This document shows, in pieces, positions 42,710 through 51,092 of a stretch of 64,000 bases of DNA. The position numbers and the translations under genes are program-made. The stretch spans positions 6,200,001-6,264,000 of the forward strand of contig NZ_CP042171.1 of the NCBI RefSeq assembly GCF_005938645.2. The letters run 5' to 3'. This DNA comes from Pedobacter sp. KBS0701. GTDB taxonomy: Bacteria; Bacteroidota; Bacteroidia; Sphingobacteriales; Sphingobacteriaceae. The notes under the pieces were generated by a model. That model was not told where the DNA came from and did not search any database. It saw only the letters and a list, made by a program, of their open reading frames with translations. How positions within the stretch are numbered: position 1 is the first letter of the stretch; every line of letters starts with the position of its first letter.

Positions 42710-43672
42710 TTACAATAAATCTTTAATAATTTTCTCGATTGATAAACCTTCAGCTTCCGCACGATAGTTACGCACAATACGGTGACGTAAAATAGGCTCT
42801 GCTACAGCTTTCACATCTTCAATATCAGGAGAATATTTTCCGGTTACTGCGGCATGGCATTTTGCGCCTAATACTAAAAACTGTGAAGCACGCGGACCTG
42901 CACCCCAGCTAATGTATTTATTAACGGCATCGGTAGCAAACTCACTGTTTGGACGGGTTTTAGCAGCCAGCTTAACAGCATATTCCAAAACGTTATCGGT
43001 AATGGGAATATCGCGGATCAGTTTCTGGAAATATTGTATATCATCTGCATGGATAACTTTCTGCAGTTGGGTGGTTTTATTACTGGTGGTGTTTTTTACG
43101 ATGTTCAACTCATCTGCAAAGGCAGGATAATTTAATTGAATGTTGAACATGAAACGATCTAATTGGGCTTCAGGCAGGGGATAAGTTCCTTCTTGTTCAA
43201 TAGGGTTTTGTGTGGCCAAAACGAAAAATGGTTTTGGTAGAATATGGGTCTGTCCAGCTGCGGTAACCGATTTCTCCTGCATGGCTTCTAACAAAGCTGC
43301 CTGGGTTTTCGGTGGTGTACGGTTAATCTCATCAGCAAGGATAATATTGGAAAAAACAGGCCCTTTTATAAATTTAAAGTGCCTGTCTTCTCCTAAAATC
43401 TCTGCGCCAATAATATCGCTTGGCATTAGATCGGGTGTAAACTGAATCCGGTTAAAATCGAGGTCTAAAACGGAAGCAACGGTTTGTACAAGTAAAGTTT
43501 TAGCCAAGCCTGGTACGCCAACCAACAAACAGTGTCCGTTGCTAAAAATGGCGATTAAAACAGATTTGATGATGTCATCTTGTCCAACTACTACTTTGCT
43601 TATTTCGGCTTTTATATTGTTGAAAGATTGATGAAGTGCATCAACAGCTTCTACTTCGTTCTTATACTGCAT
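42710..43672 (-). CDS. MoxR family AAA+ ATPase
   Basis: 320 residues of the AAA_3 type: Walker A GVPGLAKT (52-59), Walker B and sensor in ILADEINRTPPKTQAALLEAMQE (split, about 112-134), sensor 1 FVLATQNPIEQEGTYPLPEAQLDRF and the C-terminal lid. MoxR proteins act as chaperones for assembly of metal- or vWA-domain partners; no vWA gene is in the window. It follows the SurA-like gene by 5 nt, so it is probably cotranscribed with it, which hints at a role in envelope biogenesis. Confidence 0.92.
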   Translation of the reverse strand: MQYKNEVEAVDALHQSFNNIKAEISKVVVGQDDIIKSVLIAIFSNGHCLLVGVPGLAKTLLVQTVASVLDLDFNRIQFTPDLMPSDIIGAEILGEDRHFKFIKGPVFSNIILADEINRTPPKTQAALLEAMQEKSVTAAGQTHILPKPFFVLATQNPIEQEGTYPLPEAQLDRFMFNIQLNYPAFADELNIVKNTTSNKTTQLQKVIHADDIQYFQKLIRDIPITDNVLEYAVKLAAKTRPNSEFATDAVNKYISWGAGPRASQFLVLGAKCHAAVTGKYSPDIEDVKAVAEPILRHRIVRNYRAEAEGLSIEKIIKDLL

Positions 43673-43677
43673 TGGTA

Positions 43678-45036
43678 TTATTTTGCGGCTGTGGTTTTAG
43701 TCCAGATTTTTAATTCATCACAGGTATTAAATTCATCGTCGATTTTAATGTAGGTGCTCTCGCGACGTTTTTCAAACCATTCGCTTAAAGTACGATTAAT
43801 TTTATCACTTTGTGCGGCATCTCTGATTTTTGGGAAATCTTGAGCTAAGTTTGCTTTGTGTGGTGGAATTTTAGATTTTAAATACAAAATACGGTACCCT
43901 TGTTTTCCATCAGCTGCAGTAAATAAATCAGGTTTGGAAATGCCACCAATTTTCATAGTATCGATTACCAAAAATACCGATGGATCTAATTTATCAACAG
44001 GAATAAAAGTACTTCTGGCCTGAACATTTTCAGCATTAAGCATCATACCGCCATTGTATTTACTCTCTTTATTGTCTGAATAAAGGTTTGCCGCAGCAGC
44101 GAAACTTAATTTTTTACCGATAATGTTATTGTAAATACTATCTGCATGTAATTTTAAGCGTGTTAAACTTTCTGGTGTGGTTTTAGGTGTAATTAAAATA
44201 TGTCTAACGTGTACCTGCTCACCTCTACGCTCTAAAACCTGTAAAAAGTGGAAACCGTAATCTGTTTCGAATACTGGCGAAATTTCTCCGGCTTTTAATT
44301 TAAACGCCCAGGCTGTAAATTCTTTAACCATGGTATTCCTGTCGATAAAACCATAATCACCCCCATCTGAAGCAGAACCTGGATCTTCAGAATAGGTTTT
44401 AGCTAAAACGCCCATATCTTCGCCACTTTTAACCCTTAATCGAAGGGCTTCAATTTTATCGCGGAATTTCTGTTTTTCCGCTCTGGTTAACTGTGGATTT
44501 AAAATTACTTCACCAACCTCAACCTCGGTATTAAATTCTGGAATACTATCGCCTAAAGATTTGAAATATTTTTCAACCTCCATTGGCGTAACGTTAATGT
44601 TTTCGGTAATTTTTTGCTGCATTTTCTGTGCAATCAATTCATCTTTTACTGATGGTCTGATTTCATCCTTGTACTGTAAAACCGATTTGTTCAGGAATTG
44701 CTCCAAACGCTCTTGCCCACCTGCACGTTGCATGCTGTAACGCATACGCTTATTTACTTCATCATCAACCGCACCATCCTCAACCATTACCGAATCGATC
44801 TCAGCCTGTTGTTTAAGTAACTTTTGGGTTAAGGTTTGTTGTAATATCTTACATTTAATATCATTGTTCGGTTGGTTTCCCTGATAAAGATATTGAGTGT
44901 ATTGTTGGTTTAAATCTGACAGTAGGATAATATTATTTCCTACAACAGCAGCAACTTTATCTACCGTGTGCTTTTGAGCGAAACTGTTTAAAAACAGGCA
45001 AATTAAAGCGGTTGCTACTAAAAAAACTTTCTTCAT
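43678..45036 (-). CDS. SurA-like periplasmic chaperone / peptidyl-prolyl isomerase
   Basis: 452 residues from MKKVFLVATALICLFLNSFAQ, a signal peptide; seven earlier codons are not used. The SurA N-domain (about 30-160, DKVAAVVGNNIILLSDLNQQ) is followed by two parvulin domains (about 170-280 with TYSEDPGSASDGGDYGF, and about 285-390 with LYSDNKESKYNGGMM) and a short C-terminal helix. In enterics SurA carries outer-membrane proteins through the periplasm. It lies between a short SurA-like gene upstream and MoxR downstream. Confidence 0.92.
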   Translation of the reverse strand: MKKVFLVATALICLFLNSFAQKHTVDKVAAVVGNNIILLSDLNQQYTQYLYQGNQPNNDIKCKILQQTLTQKLLKQQAEIDSVMVEDGAVDDEVNKRMRYSMQRAGGQERLEQFLNKSVLQYKDEIRPSVKDELIAQKMQQKITENINVTPMEVEKYFKSLGDSIPEFNTEVEVGEVILNPQLTRAEKQKFRDKIEALRLRVKSGEDMGVLAKTYSEDPGSASDGGDYGFIDRNTMVKEFTAWAFKLKAGEISPVFETDYGFHFLQVLERRGEQVHVRHILITPKTTPESLTRLKLHADSIYNNIIGKKLSFAAAANLYSDNKESKYNGGMMLNAENVQARSTFIPVDKLDPSVFLVIDTMKIGGISKPDLFTAADGKQGYRILYLKSKIPPHKANLAQDFPKIRDAAQSDKINRTLSEWFEKRRESTYIKIDDEFNTCDELKIWTKTTAAK

Positions 45037-45089
45037 TCTATTTATTATATTTTGCAAATTTAATACTTATGGTAAAAAGATCAGGTCGG

Positions 45090-45677
45090 TTATAATTTGG
45101 CAAGCTTTTTCAACTCGTTTTCATTAATTTTGATCTGATATTTTTGTTTCAGGCTTTTTAGCCATTTTTCTTCTAAACTAAGTTGGTAATCAGCAATTAC
45201 CTCTCCTCTAACTTCGTTTATAGGTTTATTATAATTTTGTTGGTTTTTGATGTAAAATTCATTTATCGCCTGCTCGTCTTCCTGTGCCCTGTTCCATATT
45301 TTTTGTTCCGAAACATTAAACATTAAAACACCTTCGCGGTATTCATTCAACAAGAAATCATGATCTTTGCTACTGACTCCAGCTTTTTTATGTGTGGCCA
45401 ATGCATCCTCATAAGTTTTAACTTCTTCCTGGTAACCAGCGTTTTTATCCAATCCCATTTCGCGGGCATCTAAAACCTTAAGCTTAAAATTTATATACAA
45501 GTTTAAATAAGCCTGTAAAGTATCATACGCAGCACTAACGTTTCCATTATGGCTTTTTTTGTATGCCCACATAAATTCTTTAGCACTTATTGATTTACCA
45601 TTTACCACAGCCACGTTTTGTGCAAACGAAATGCTATAAATAAAGCTAAAAACAAATAGGCAGTAAGCTTTCTTCAC
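45090..45677 (-). CDS. short SurA-like protein lacking a parvulin domain
   Basis: 195 residues from a GTG codon (VKKAYCLFVFSFIYSISFAQ), which gives a good signal peptide; an upstream TTG would lengthen it by 13 codons. After the signal, VAVVNGKSISAKEFMWAYKK is the SurA N-domain start, and the C-terminal end (GEVIADYQLSLEEKWLKSLK then KYQIKINENEL) is like the ends of long parvulin chaperones. The parvulin domains between are missing, so it looks like an internal-deletion form with only chaperone parts. It is read before the full-length gene from a promoter 90 nt upstream. Confidence 0.75.
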   Translation of the reverse strand: MKKAYCLFVFSFIYSISFAQNVAVVNGKSISAKEFMWAYKKSHNGNVSAAYDTLQAYLNLYINFKLKVLDAREMGLDKNAGYQEEVKTYEDALATHKKAGVSSKDHDFLLNEYREGVLMFNVSEQKIWNRAQEDEQAINEFYIKNQQNYNKPINEVRGEVIADYQLSLEEKWLKSLKQKYQIKINENELKKLAKL

Positions 45678-45770
45678 GCAGAACACTCTATAAATTTTAA
45701 GGGATAAAAGTAACAATTAGCGACGCTATTATAAGATATTTAACTAATTTTAACAGAAATTATTATCCGA

Positions 45771-45801
45771 CAAAAATACAAATGGAAAACCAGGTTACCA
45801 A
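45771..45801 (-). promoter_or_regulatory. promoter of the SurA-like operon
   Basis: Minus strand: TTG (45801-45799), 20-nt spacer, TATTTTTG (45778-45771). The -33 box lies inside the start of the divergent gene at 45782. Confidence 0.6.
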
Positions 45802-46435
45802 CAATGCGAATGCTTTACGTTTATTTTTTACTGAAGAAGTTTTTTTGGTAAAGGATGAAAGCATAGAAATTCTGCCTTTACGTGACCCTGAGCCAGTTTT
45901 GGCTGTCGAAACGGTTTCTGTTAAGGCGGCAGAAGAAGCTGTTTTAAAGCCAGAAACGACGCAAATTCCTGGGATTAATCCTACAAATCCCCCTAAAGTT
46001 TATCCGCAAGGCCCTGAAATTCCGCATATTGTGGCCGAACCAGTGCCTGAAAAAACGTTTAAATTTTTAGGTGGAAATAAAAAATCAGTACTCATTTTAG
46101 TCAATGATTGTGAACATGATGTAAGTACCGAACAAGGCAGAGAACTGTTGCGGAAAATTGTTAAAGCTGTAGATTTAGGTACGCCCGATTTTGCCATTCT
46201 AAATTATTCGAATTATAAGGGAACAGATTTCGTAGAATTAAAACGGTTTTTTAAACCTGCCATTATGTTGTCTTTCGGAGTAGAGTTTGCCGACTTGCGG
46301 CTGAACCTTACCTGGCAGAATGAAATCATCGTCCACGAAACCACCAGAATTATCTTTGCTCCAAACCTCCATCATCTGGATAGTGATTTAATCGCTAAAA
46401 AGACACTTTGGGGGCATCTGCAGAAAATTAAATAA
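45782..46435 (+). CDS. possible DNA polymerase III psi-like protein (remote HolD resemblance)
   Basis: 217 residues; no annotated family recognised with certainty. A short N-terminal segment (ALRLFFTEEVFLVKDES) is joined by a Pro/Glu-rich linker (about 35-90) to a domain of about 120 residues: KKSVLILVNDCEHDVS, GRELLRKIVKAVDLGTPDF, MLSFGVEFADL and a C-terminal APNLHHLDSDLIAKKTLWGHLQKI. The order valine-asparagine-aspartate strand, helix of the LLxxIxxAVxL type, and last AP.L..L......K..LW..L helix follows E. coli psi (HolD), including an N-terminal peptide set apart from the core. This is by-eye pattern matching. It is divergent from the SurA genes and upstream of rdgB. Confidence 0.45.
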   Translation: MENQVTNNANALRLFFTEEVFLVKDESIEILPLRDPEPVLAVETVSVKAAEEAVLKPETTQIPGINPTNPPKVYPQGPEIPHIVAEPVPEKTFKFLGGNKKSVLILVNDCEHDVSTEQGRELLRKIVKAVDLGTPDFAILNYSNYKGTDFVELKRFFKPAIMLSFGVEFADLRLNLTWQNEIIVHETTRIIFAPNLHHLDSDLIAKKTLWGHLQKIK

Positions 46436-46467
46436 GTCGGTAACAAAGACACGGTTAATCTTTCAAA

Positions 46468-46537
46468 CCCTACACCCTACACCCTACACCCTACACCCTA
46501 CACCCTACACCCTACACCCTACACCCTACACCCTACA
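46468..46537. repeat. ten perfect tandem copies of CCCTACA
   Basis: A heptanucleotide microsatellite of ten units without a mismatch, ending about 5 nt before the -7 box (TATCTTTT, 46543-46550) of rdgB. It occupies the place of the -33 element and contains no TTG. Confidence 0.95.
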
Positions 46538-46556
46538 CCATTTATCTTTTCCTAAA

Positions 46557-47129
46557 ATGAAAAAACTTGTATTTGCTACCAATAACCAACATAAAACTGA
46601 AGAAATACGCGCTGCACTTGAAGGTAAATATGAAGTGCTAAATCTGGAAGATATTAGTTGTTTGGTTGATATTCCTGAAACTGCTGATACTTTTGAAGGC
46701 AATGCAACTTTAAAAAGCAGTTATGTGGTTGAACATTTTAATTTGGATTGTTTTGCCGACGATAGCGGTTTGGAGGTTGAAGCTTTAAATAACGAACCTG
46801 GCGTTTACTCTGCCCGATATTCTGGCAGCCGCGATAGCTCAGAAAATATTCAAATGGTTTTGGCCAGGCTTGAGGGGAATTCCAATAGAAAAGCAAGGTT
46901 TAAAACGGTGATCTCCTTAATGCAGGATGGTAAAAATCATATTTTTGAAGGTACAATAGCGGGTACCATCAGAACAATATTATCAGGTTCGAAGGGTTTC
47001 GGTTATGATCCCATTTTTCAGCCGGATGGTTACGATATTACTTTTGCTGAAATGGATATGGCTGAAAAGAATAAAATCAGCCACAGGGCTCTCGCACTAA
47101 AAAAGATGCTGGATTTTTTGAGGGGATAG
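46557..47129 (+). CDS. rdgB: non-canonical purine NTP pyrophosphatase (RdgB/HAM1)
   Basis: 190 residues. The N-terminal LVFATNNQHKTEEIR, CFADDSGLEVEALNNEPGVYSARYSG (split, about 62-88), GFGYDPIF (about 148-155) and the C-terminal KNKISHRALALK are the full set of HAM1 signatures. It removes ITP, dITP and XTP from the nucleotide pool. The start lies 6 nt after a TATCTTTT box and 20 nt after a heptanucleotide repeat that may tune its expression. Confidence 0.96.
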   Translation: MKKLVFATNNQHKTEEIRAALEGKYEVLNLEDISCLVDIPETADTFEGNATLKSSYVVEHFNLDCFADDSGLEVEALNNEPGVYSARYSGSRDSSENIQMVLARLEGNSNRKARFKTVISLMQDGKNHIFEGTIAGTIRTILSGSKGFGYDPIFQPDGYDITFAEMDMAEKNKISHRALALKKMLDFLRG

Positions 47130-47165
47130 AACTATAGACTTTACTGAATATTAAAATATGATGGG

Positions 47166-47251
47166 TCGTCCTTTCGACCGTAGTGGAGAAATCTTTGAAG
47201 TTTTCATTAAAAGATTTCTCCATTCCGCTGCGCTCCAGTCGAAATGACGAT
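47166..47251. repeat. two-armed palindromic repeat (GTC..TTCGACCG type)
   Basis: GTCGTCCTTTCGACCGTAGT with GAGAAATCTTT at the left and AAAGATTTCTCCATTCCGCT with TCGAAATGACGA at the right; a near-perfect inverted pair around a short loop, lying between convergent rdgB and the OstA-like gene, where it could also end transcription. Confidence 0.65.
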
Positions 47252-47259
47252 CATACTTA

Positions 47260-49695
47260 TTACATTTTATCAACCACCTTTTTTACCTGAACAGAATCTT
47301 TTTTCACCTGAACTGAGTCCTTTTTTTGTAGGATAGGTTTAATGCCAAAGTTGGTTGTGTCAGCTGGTTTAACCTGAAGCGATTTCTTATCTACATTTAA
47401 GCTGTCTTTTCCCAAAGTGCTTTTTGGTTTAACAACAGGTGTCGTTGTTGATGGTTTAACTGCCGGGCTTGCCGCTTTCGCACCTCCTGCAGTTTTACCC
47501 ATAACCGTTTTGGCCTTTGCTTTGGGCTTGGGTTTTCCTGATGAGCCTATCGCATCTTTCTTTGATTTCGGACGTTCAGTGGGTTTCCATGAAAACCCTT
47601 TTAATACATGATCCTTTGCAATCGTATTTTCGGGATTCAAAGCCCCTTCTATCCCCTTGATATAAACAATTTCCTCAATGGCATTTTCCTTATCCTTAAA
47701 GATGAACTTTATCCTGCTGCTTAGGGTTTGGTTCATTTCTTTATAAACTTTTGTGCTATCATCCTGGGTATAATAAATGCTCTCCGCATTACCATCTACA
47801 TACAGGTTTTTGAATTTTCCGTTGGAAAAGAAACCCGTCATCAACCTACCTTTTATTTGGTTAAACCTTAACGAATCTTTTGGTGTATTTACTAAAAATG
47901 CATTTCTAAATGCCTGTAAATTATTGAGTTTCTTATTCTTGAACTGTACAAATATGGTGTCGCCAACCTGCTGAGAACCTTCCGACCAGATGATCGGGTT
48001 GCTGTAGCAACGTAAAGTAGAATCGGCACTGGTGTAGAACAGACTATCGGTTTTGGCCTGTATGTTCGTTTTAAAAATCTTAACACCATGGTAAGCCTTA
48101 ATAATACGCGTTTGAACTGTGTCGGCTGGGTTAAATTTGGCCGTATCTGTTTTTAATGCTCCGGCTTTTAAATTTCCAAGAACTTTTGTTAAGCTATCTT
48201 TGGCGCCAGATTTTGTTATCTTATTTTGAAGGCTATCGACTTTCGTTTTTGAAATTTCCTTCATAATTGGAGAAGCCTTGCCGGTAATCTTTTTTTGCAA
48301 ACTATCGATTTTGGTTTTCGATACATTCTTTGTAATCGAATTGGTTTTGTTTACTAGTTTTTCAAGACTATCTGTTTTGAGTTTAGGCAGGTTTTTGATA
48401 ATAGAATCGGCTTTTCCCTTTAAAAGGTTACTTTTTTGCAAACTATCTGGATTAAGCTTGGGAAGTCCTTTGCTAAGTGAGTCTACTTTCGATTTTAAAC
48501 TATCGACGTTTTTATCCTTCAGGTTAAGCAGGTCCTCTGCTTCGGCATCGCCTTTGTTCTTCTTCTTTTTGTCAGCCTTGCTATTTCTGGCATTACGTTT
48601 ATTTTTGTCTTCTTTTTGGGTTGATTCAGCTTCTGGTTTAAATTTTGGCTCACCTTTTCCTTTCTTTTCGCCGGTATCTTCATCGTCTTCGCCAACCTGA
48701 TTATCGGCTTTGATTGAAATTTTAGGGATTAACTTTAAGGTTTTTTGCAGTACCATTTGCGTTTCCAGTGTATCTGCACCCATCCATAAACTATCAGGCC
48801 TTTTTTTATTCTTCACCATGATCGAATCTTCAGTGCCTATTCCCAGGTAGGCATTTCGTGTTACCAATGTGCGTTGATCCAGTTTGTAGTAATAGCCTAA
48901 ATCACCGAACATTTTCATCTTATCTTTCGTATCAGAGAAAACAATGTTTTTAACCGCTTTACCAACACCTTTCTTACCATAATAGTACAAACTATCTCCT
49001 TTTAACGATCTGGTACCCTGTGTATATAGATTTTTCTTTCCGAAAAAAGCATCCTCAGTCATCGTATTATACTGACCATTTTCGGTGTAAAGATTATCGT
49101 CTTTTCCCTTGATGTTGGTTGGGCCATAAAAGTAGGTCCATTTATCCTGGGTATTATAGCTCATCGTATCCGATTTTATGACCGATTGAGGCGTAACGAC
49201 TACCACATCGTATTTAAAGTAGGCTACGTTTCTTTCACTAAAATAATAGCCGTTTTTACTCGTTAACGTTACTTCTTTGTTTACAATTTTGCCGCCACTG
49301 GTATAGGTTCCTATTTTGGTGAGGGTATTGTAATCTAAAATATTAGTGGTTAGAGTTGAGGTTAGATCCCTCATTACTACATTTCCGGTTAAATGCGCCT
49401 GCTTTTTATTTCCATCGTATTCAAGCTGATCGGAATAGATATCTGTATTTTCTTGATGGATATGAACGCTTCTGTAAGCCTCGAAATAGTTTCTTTCGCT
49501 ATAAAAAATAGCGCTATCGCAAGTTAAGGTCGCATTGTCTTGTTGGAAAACCGGATTCCGTAAATAGCTGACCTTATTTTTAACATCCCCGGTTATTTTA
49601 GAAAACGAAACGATTTTAATCTTCGAAGCAGGTTGCTGGCCGAATAAAAATACTGGACTGATTAGAAAGAGTAAAAAGACAAATAGTTTTTGCAC
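47260..49695 (-). CDS. OstA/LptA-like lipopolysaccharide transport protein with Ser/Lys repeat insert
   Basis: 811 residues from a GTG codon with a signal peptide (MQKLFVFLLFLISPVFLFGQ). OstA/LptA-type beta strands occupy about 30-320 (DNATLTCDSAIFYSERNYFEAY, then LTGNVVMRD) and again about 525-700 (TDSLFYTSADSTLRCYSNPIIW). Between them (about 327-520) is a Lys/Ser/Asp-rich insert with a loose repeat of about 22 residues around the DSLQKK motif (nt 48185-48480). The C-terminus is also Lys/Pro/Thr-rich. It should bridge or guard LPS transport in the periplasm. The GTG lies 4 nt after a TAACTTTG box, predicting a leaderless mRNA. Confidence 0.82.
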   Translation of the reverse strand: MQKLFVFLLFLISPVFLFGQQPASKIKIVSFSKITGDVKNKVSYLRNPVFQQDNATLTCDSAIFYSERNYFEAYRSVHIHQENTDIYSDQLEYDGNKKQAHLTGNVVMRDLTSTLTTNILDYNTLTKIGTYTSGGKIVNKEVTLTSKNGYYFSERNVAYFKYDVVVVTPQSVIKSDTMSYNTQDKWTYFYGPTNIKGKDDNLYTENGQYNTMTEDAFFGKKNLYTQGTRSLKGDSLYYYGKKGVGKAVKNIVFSDTKDKMKMFGDLGYYYKLDQRTLVTRNAYLGIGTEDSIMVKNKKRPDSLWMGADTLETQMVLQKTLKLIPKISIKADNQVGEDDEDTGEKKGKGEPKFKPEAESTQKEDKNKRNARNSKADKKKKNKGDAEAEDLLNLKDKNVDSLKSKVDSLSKGLPKLNPDSLQKSNLLKGKADSIIKNLPKLKTDSLEKLVNKTNSITKNVSKTKIDSLQKKITGKASPIMKEISKTKVDSLQNKITKSGAKDSLTKVLGNLKAGALKTDTAKFNPADTVQTRIIKAYHGVKIFKTNIQAKTDSLFYTSADSTLRCYSNPIIWSEGSQQVGDTIFVQFKNKKLNNLQAFRNAFLVNTPKDSLRFNQIKGRLMTGFFSNGKFKNLYVDGNAESIYYTQDDSTKVYKEMNQTLSSRIKFIFKDKENAIEEIVYIKGIEGALNPENTIAKDHVLKGFSWKPTERPKSKKDAIGSSGKPKPKAKAKTVMGKTAGGAKAASPAVKPSTTTPVVKPKSTLGKDSLNVDKKSLQVKPADTTNFGIKPILQKKDSVQVKKDSVQVKKVVDKM

Positions 49696-49699
49696 ACTA

Positions 49700-49707
49700 C
49701 AAAGTTA
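49700..49707 (-). promoter_or_regulatory. -7 box of the OstA-like gene, leaderless spacing
   Basis: Minus strand TAACTTTG (49707-49700), TAGT, then GTG at 49695. No TTG at -33; a palindrome lies there instead. Confidence 0.6.
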
Positions 49708-49715
49708 GTTTTTTG

Positions 49716-49731
49716 TTCCGAACGTTCGGAA
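49716..49731. promoter_or_regulatory. 16-bp perfect palindrome between divergent promoters, candidate operator
   Basis: TTCCGAACGTTCGGAA. It covers the -33 zone of both the OstA-like promoter (-7 at 49700-49707) and the tilS promoter (-7 at 49749-49756). Such dyads are typical of TetR-type dimers, but no regulator gene is next to it. Confidence 0.6.
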
Positions 49732-49748
49732 TACCAGTTAAAATTAAA

Positions 49749-49756
49749 TATTTTTG
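49749..49756 (+). promoter_or_regulatory. -7 box of tilS, leaderless spacing
   Basis: TATTTTTG, AAGG, then ATG at 49761. The AAGG could also serve as a weak ribosome site if transcription starts further upstream. Confidence 0.55.
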
Positions 49757-49760
49757 AAGG

Positions 49761-51092
49761 ATGTTACCCCTAAGCCAATTTCAGGATTTTATTGAACAGC
49801 AAAAATTATTTGATCAGGGTAATCGTATTCTTTTGGCTGTAAGTGGGGGGAAGGATTCGGTATTAATGCTGCATTTGTTTAAAGCAATAGGCGTTGATGT
49901 TGGTGTGGCTCATTGTAATTTTAATTTACGGGCTAATGAAGCACAACGCGATGAAAGTTTTGTTGCATTATTGGCCAAAAATTTTGGATTACCTTTTTAT
50001 GTAACGCATTTTGATACCAAAAAATATGCGGCCGAAAATAAAGTTTCTACCCAGATGGCCGCACGCGATCTGCGTTATAACTGGTTTGAAGAAATTAGGC
50101 GTACAGAAGGATACGATTACATCGCATTGGCACAACACCAGAACGATGCGGTAGAAACCGTACTCATCAACCTTACCCGTGGCACAGGCATAAGTGGATT
50201 GCACGGTATCTTACCTAAACGTGATTTACTGATCAGACCCTTGCTTTTTTTAAACCAGCAGCAAATTGATGAGTTGGTAAGGGTTAATAACTTAGATTTT
50301 GTAGAGGATAGTTCGAATGCAAGTACAAAATATGTCAGGAATAAAATCAGATTACAGGTAGTACCGCATTTGCAGGAAATCAACCCTAATCTCGAAAAAA
50401 CATTTTCCGAAAATATTGCGCGCTTTGCGGAATTAGAGACTTTGTTAAATATTCAGGTTCAGAAACTTGCTGTTGAAATTCTAAATAAAAGAAATGATGG
50501 CATTTATATTTCCCTGGATGAAATTTCTAAATTAAACCCCCAAAAACTATTGCTTTACGAGTTGCTTAAACCTTTTAATTTTGATGAAAATGTAATACAG
50601 GAAATTCTAGACAGCTTAAAGGCTCTGAGTGGTACGCATTTTTTTAGCACTACACATCAGGCGATTATCGACAGAAACGACCTGGTTATTGTTGAAAAGA
50701 ACACAACGGTTACCGCTAACCAATTTATCCATCCAACAACAGAAAGCATTGCTTTTGCCAATGATGAAGTTTTATTGACGTTTACTGAAGAGGTGAAATT
50801 CGAAGTGAATTTGAACAAAGCTTTTGTTAATGCTGATAAATTAATTTTTCCGTTAGTATTGAGAAATTGGCAAAATGGAGATAAATTTATTCCACTGGGT
50901 ATGCGTAATCTTAAAAAAGTTAGTGATTATTTTATCGACGAGAAGGTTCCGCTACATTTAAAAAGTGTTACCCCGATTCTGGTTAACGGGAACGGTGAAA
51001 TTGTTTGGATTGCAGGTATGCGTCAGGACAACCGATATAAATTAACTTCAGCAACAAAAAAAGTTGCTATATTCGAACTCAAAATTAAATAA
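49761..51092 (+). CDS. tilS: tRNA(Ile)-lysidine synthetase
   Basis: 443 residues. The PP-loop SGGKDS is at 28-33; GVAHCNFNLR (about 52-61) and ALAQHQNDAVETVLINLTRGTG (split, about 117-138) complete the N-terminal ATPase, and a C-terminal substrate domain ends with NGDKFIPLGMRNLKKVSDYFID, the usual TilS signature. It converts the wobble C of the AUA-reading tRNA-Ile to lysidine, which is essential. The stop is followed at once by a GTG start of the next gene, so the two are coupled. Confidence 0.95.
   Translation: MLPLSQFQDFIEQQKLFDQGNRILLAVSGGKDSVLMLHLFKAIGVDVGVAHCNFNLRANEAQRDESFVALLAKNFGLPFYVTHFDTKKYAAENKVSTQMAARDLRYNWFEEIRRTEGYDYIALAQHQNDAVETVLINLTRGTGISGLHGILPKRDLLIRPLLFLNQQQIDELVRVNNLDFVEDSSNASTKYVRNKIRLQVVPHLQEINPNLEKTFSENIARFAELETLLNIQVQKLAVEILNKRNDGIYISLDEISKLNPQKLLLYELLKPFNFDENVIQEILDSLKALSGTHFFSTTHQAIIDRNDLVIVEKNTTVTANQFIHPTTESIAFANDEVLLTFTEEVKFEVNLNKAFVNADKLIFPLVLRNWQNGDKFIPLGMRNLKKVSDYFIDEKVPLHLKSVTPILVNGNGEIVWIAGMRQDNRYKLTSATKKVAIFELKIK

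Noticed and set aside
46468..46537. CRISPR-like or telomere-like array
   Set aside because: The units are contiguous 7-mers without spacers and occur once; it is a microsatellite.
48278..48700. A 140-codon plus-strand frame opposite the OstA-like gene
   Set aside because: It mirrors the Lys/Ser/Asp-rich insert of the real gene, giving Leu/Ser/Phe-rich nonsense.
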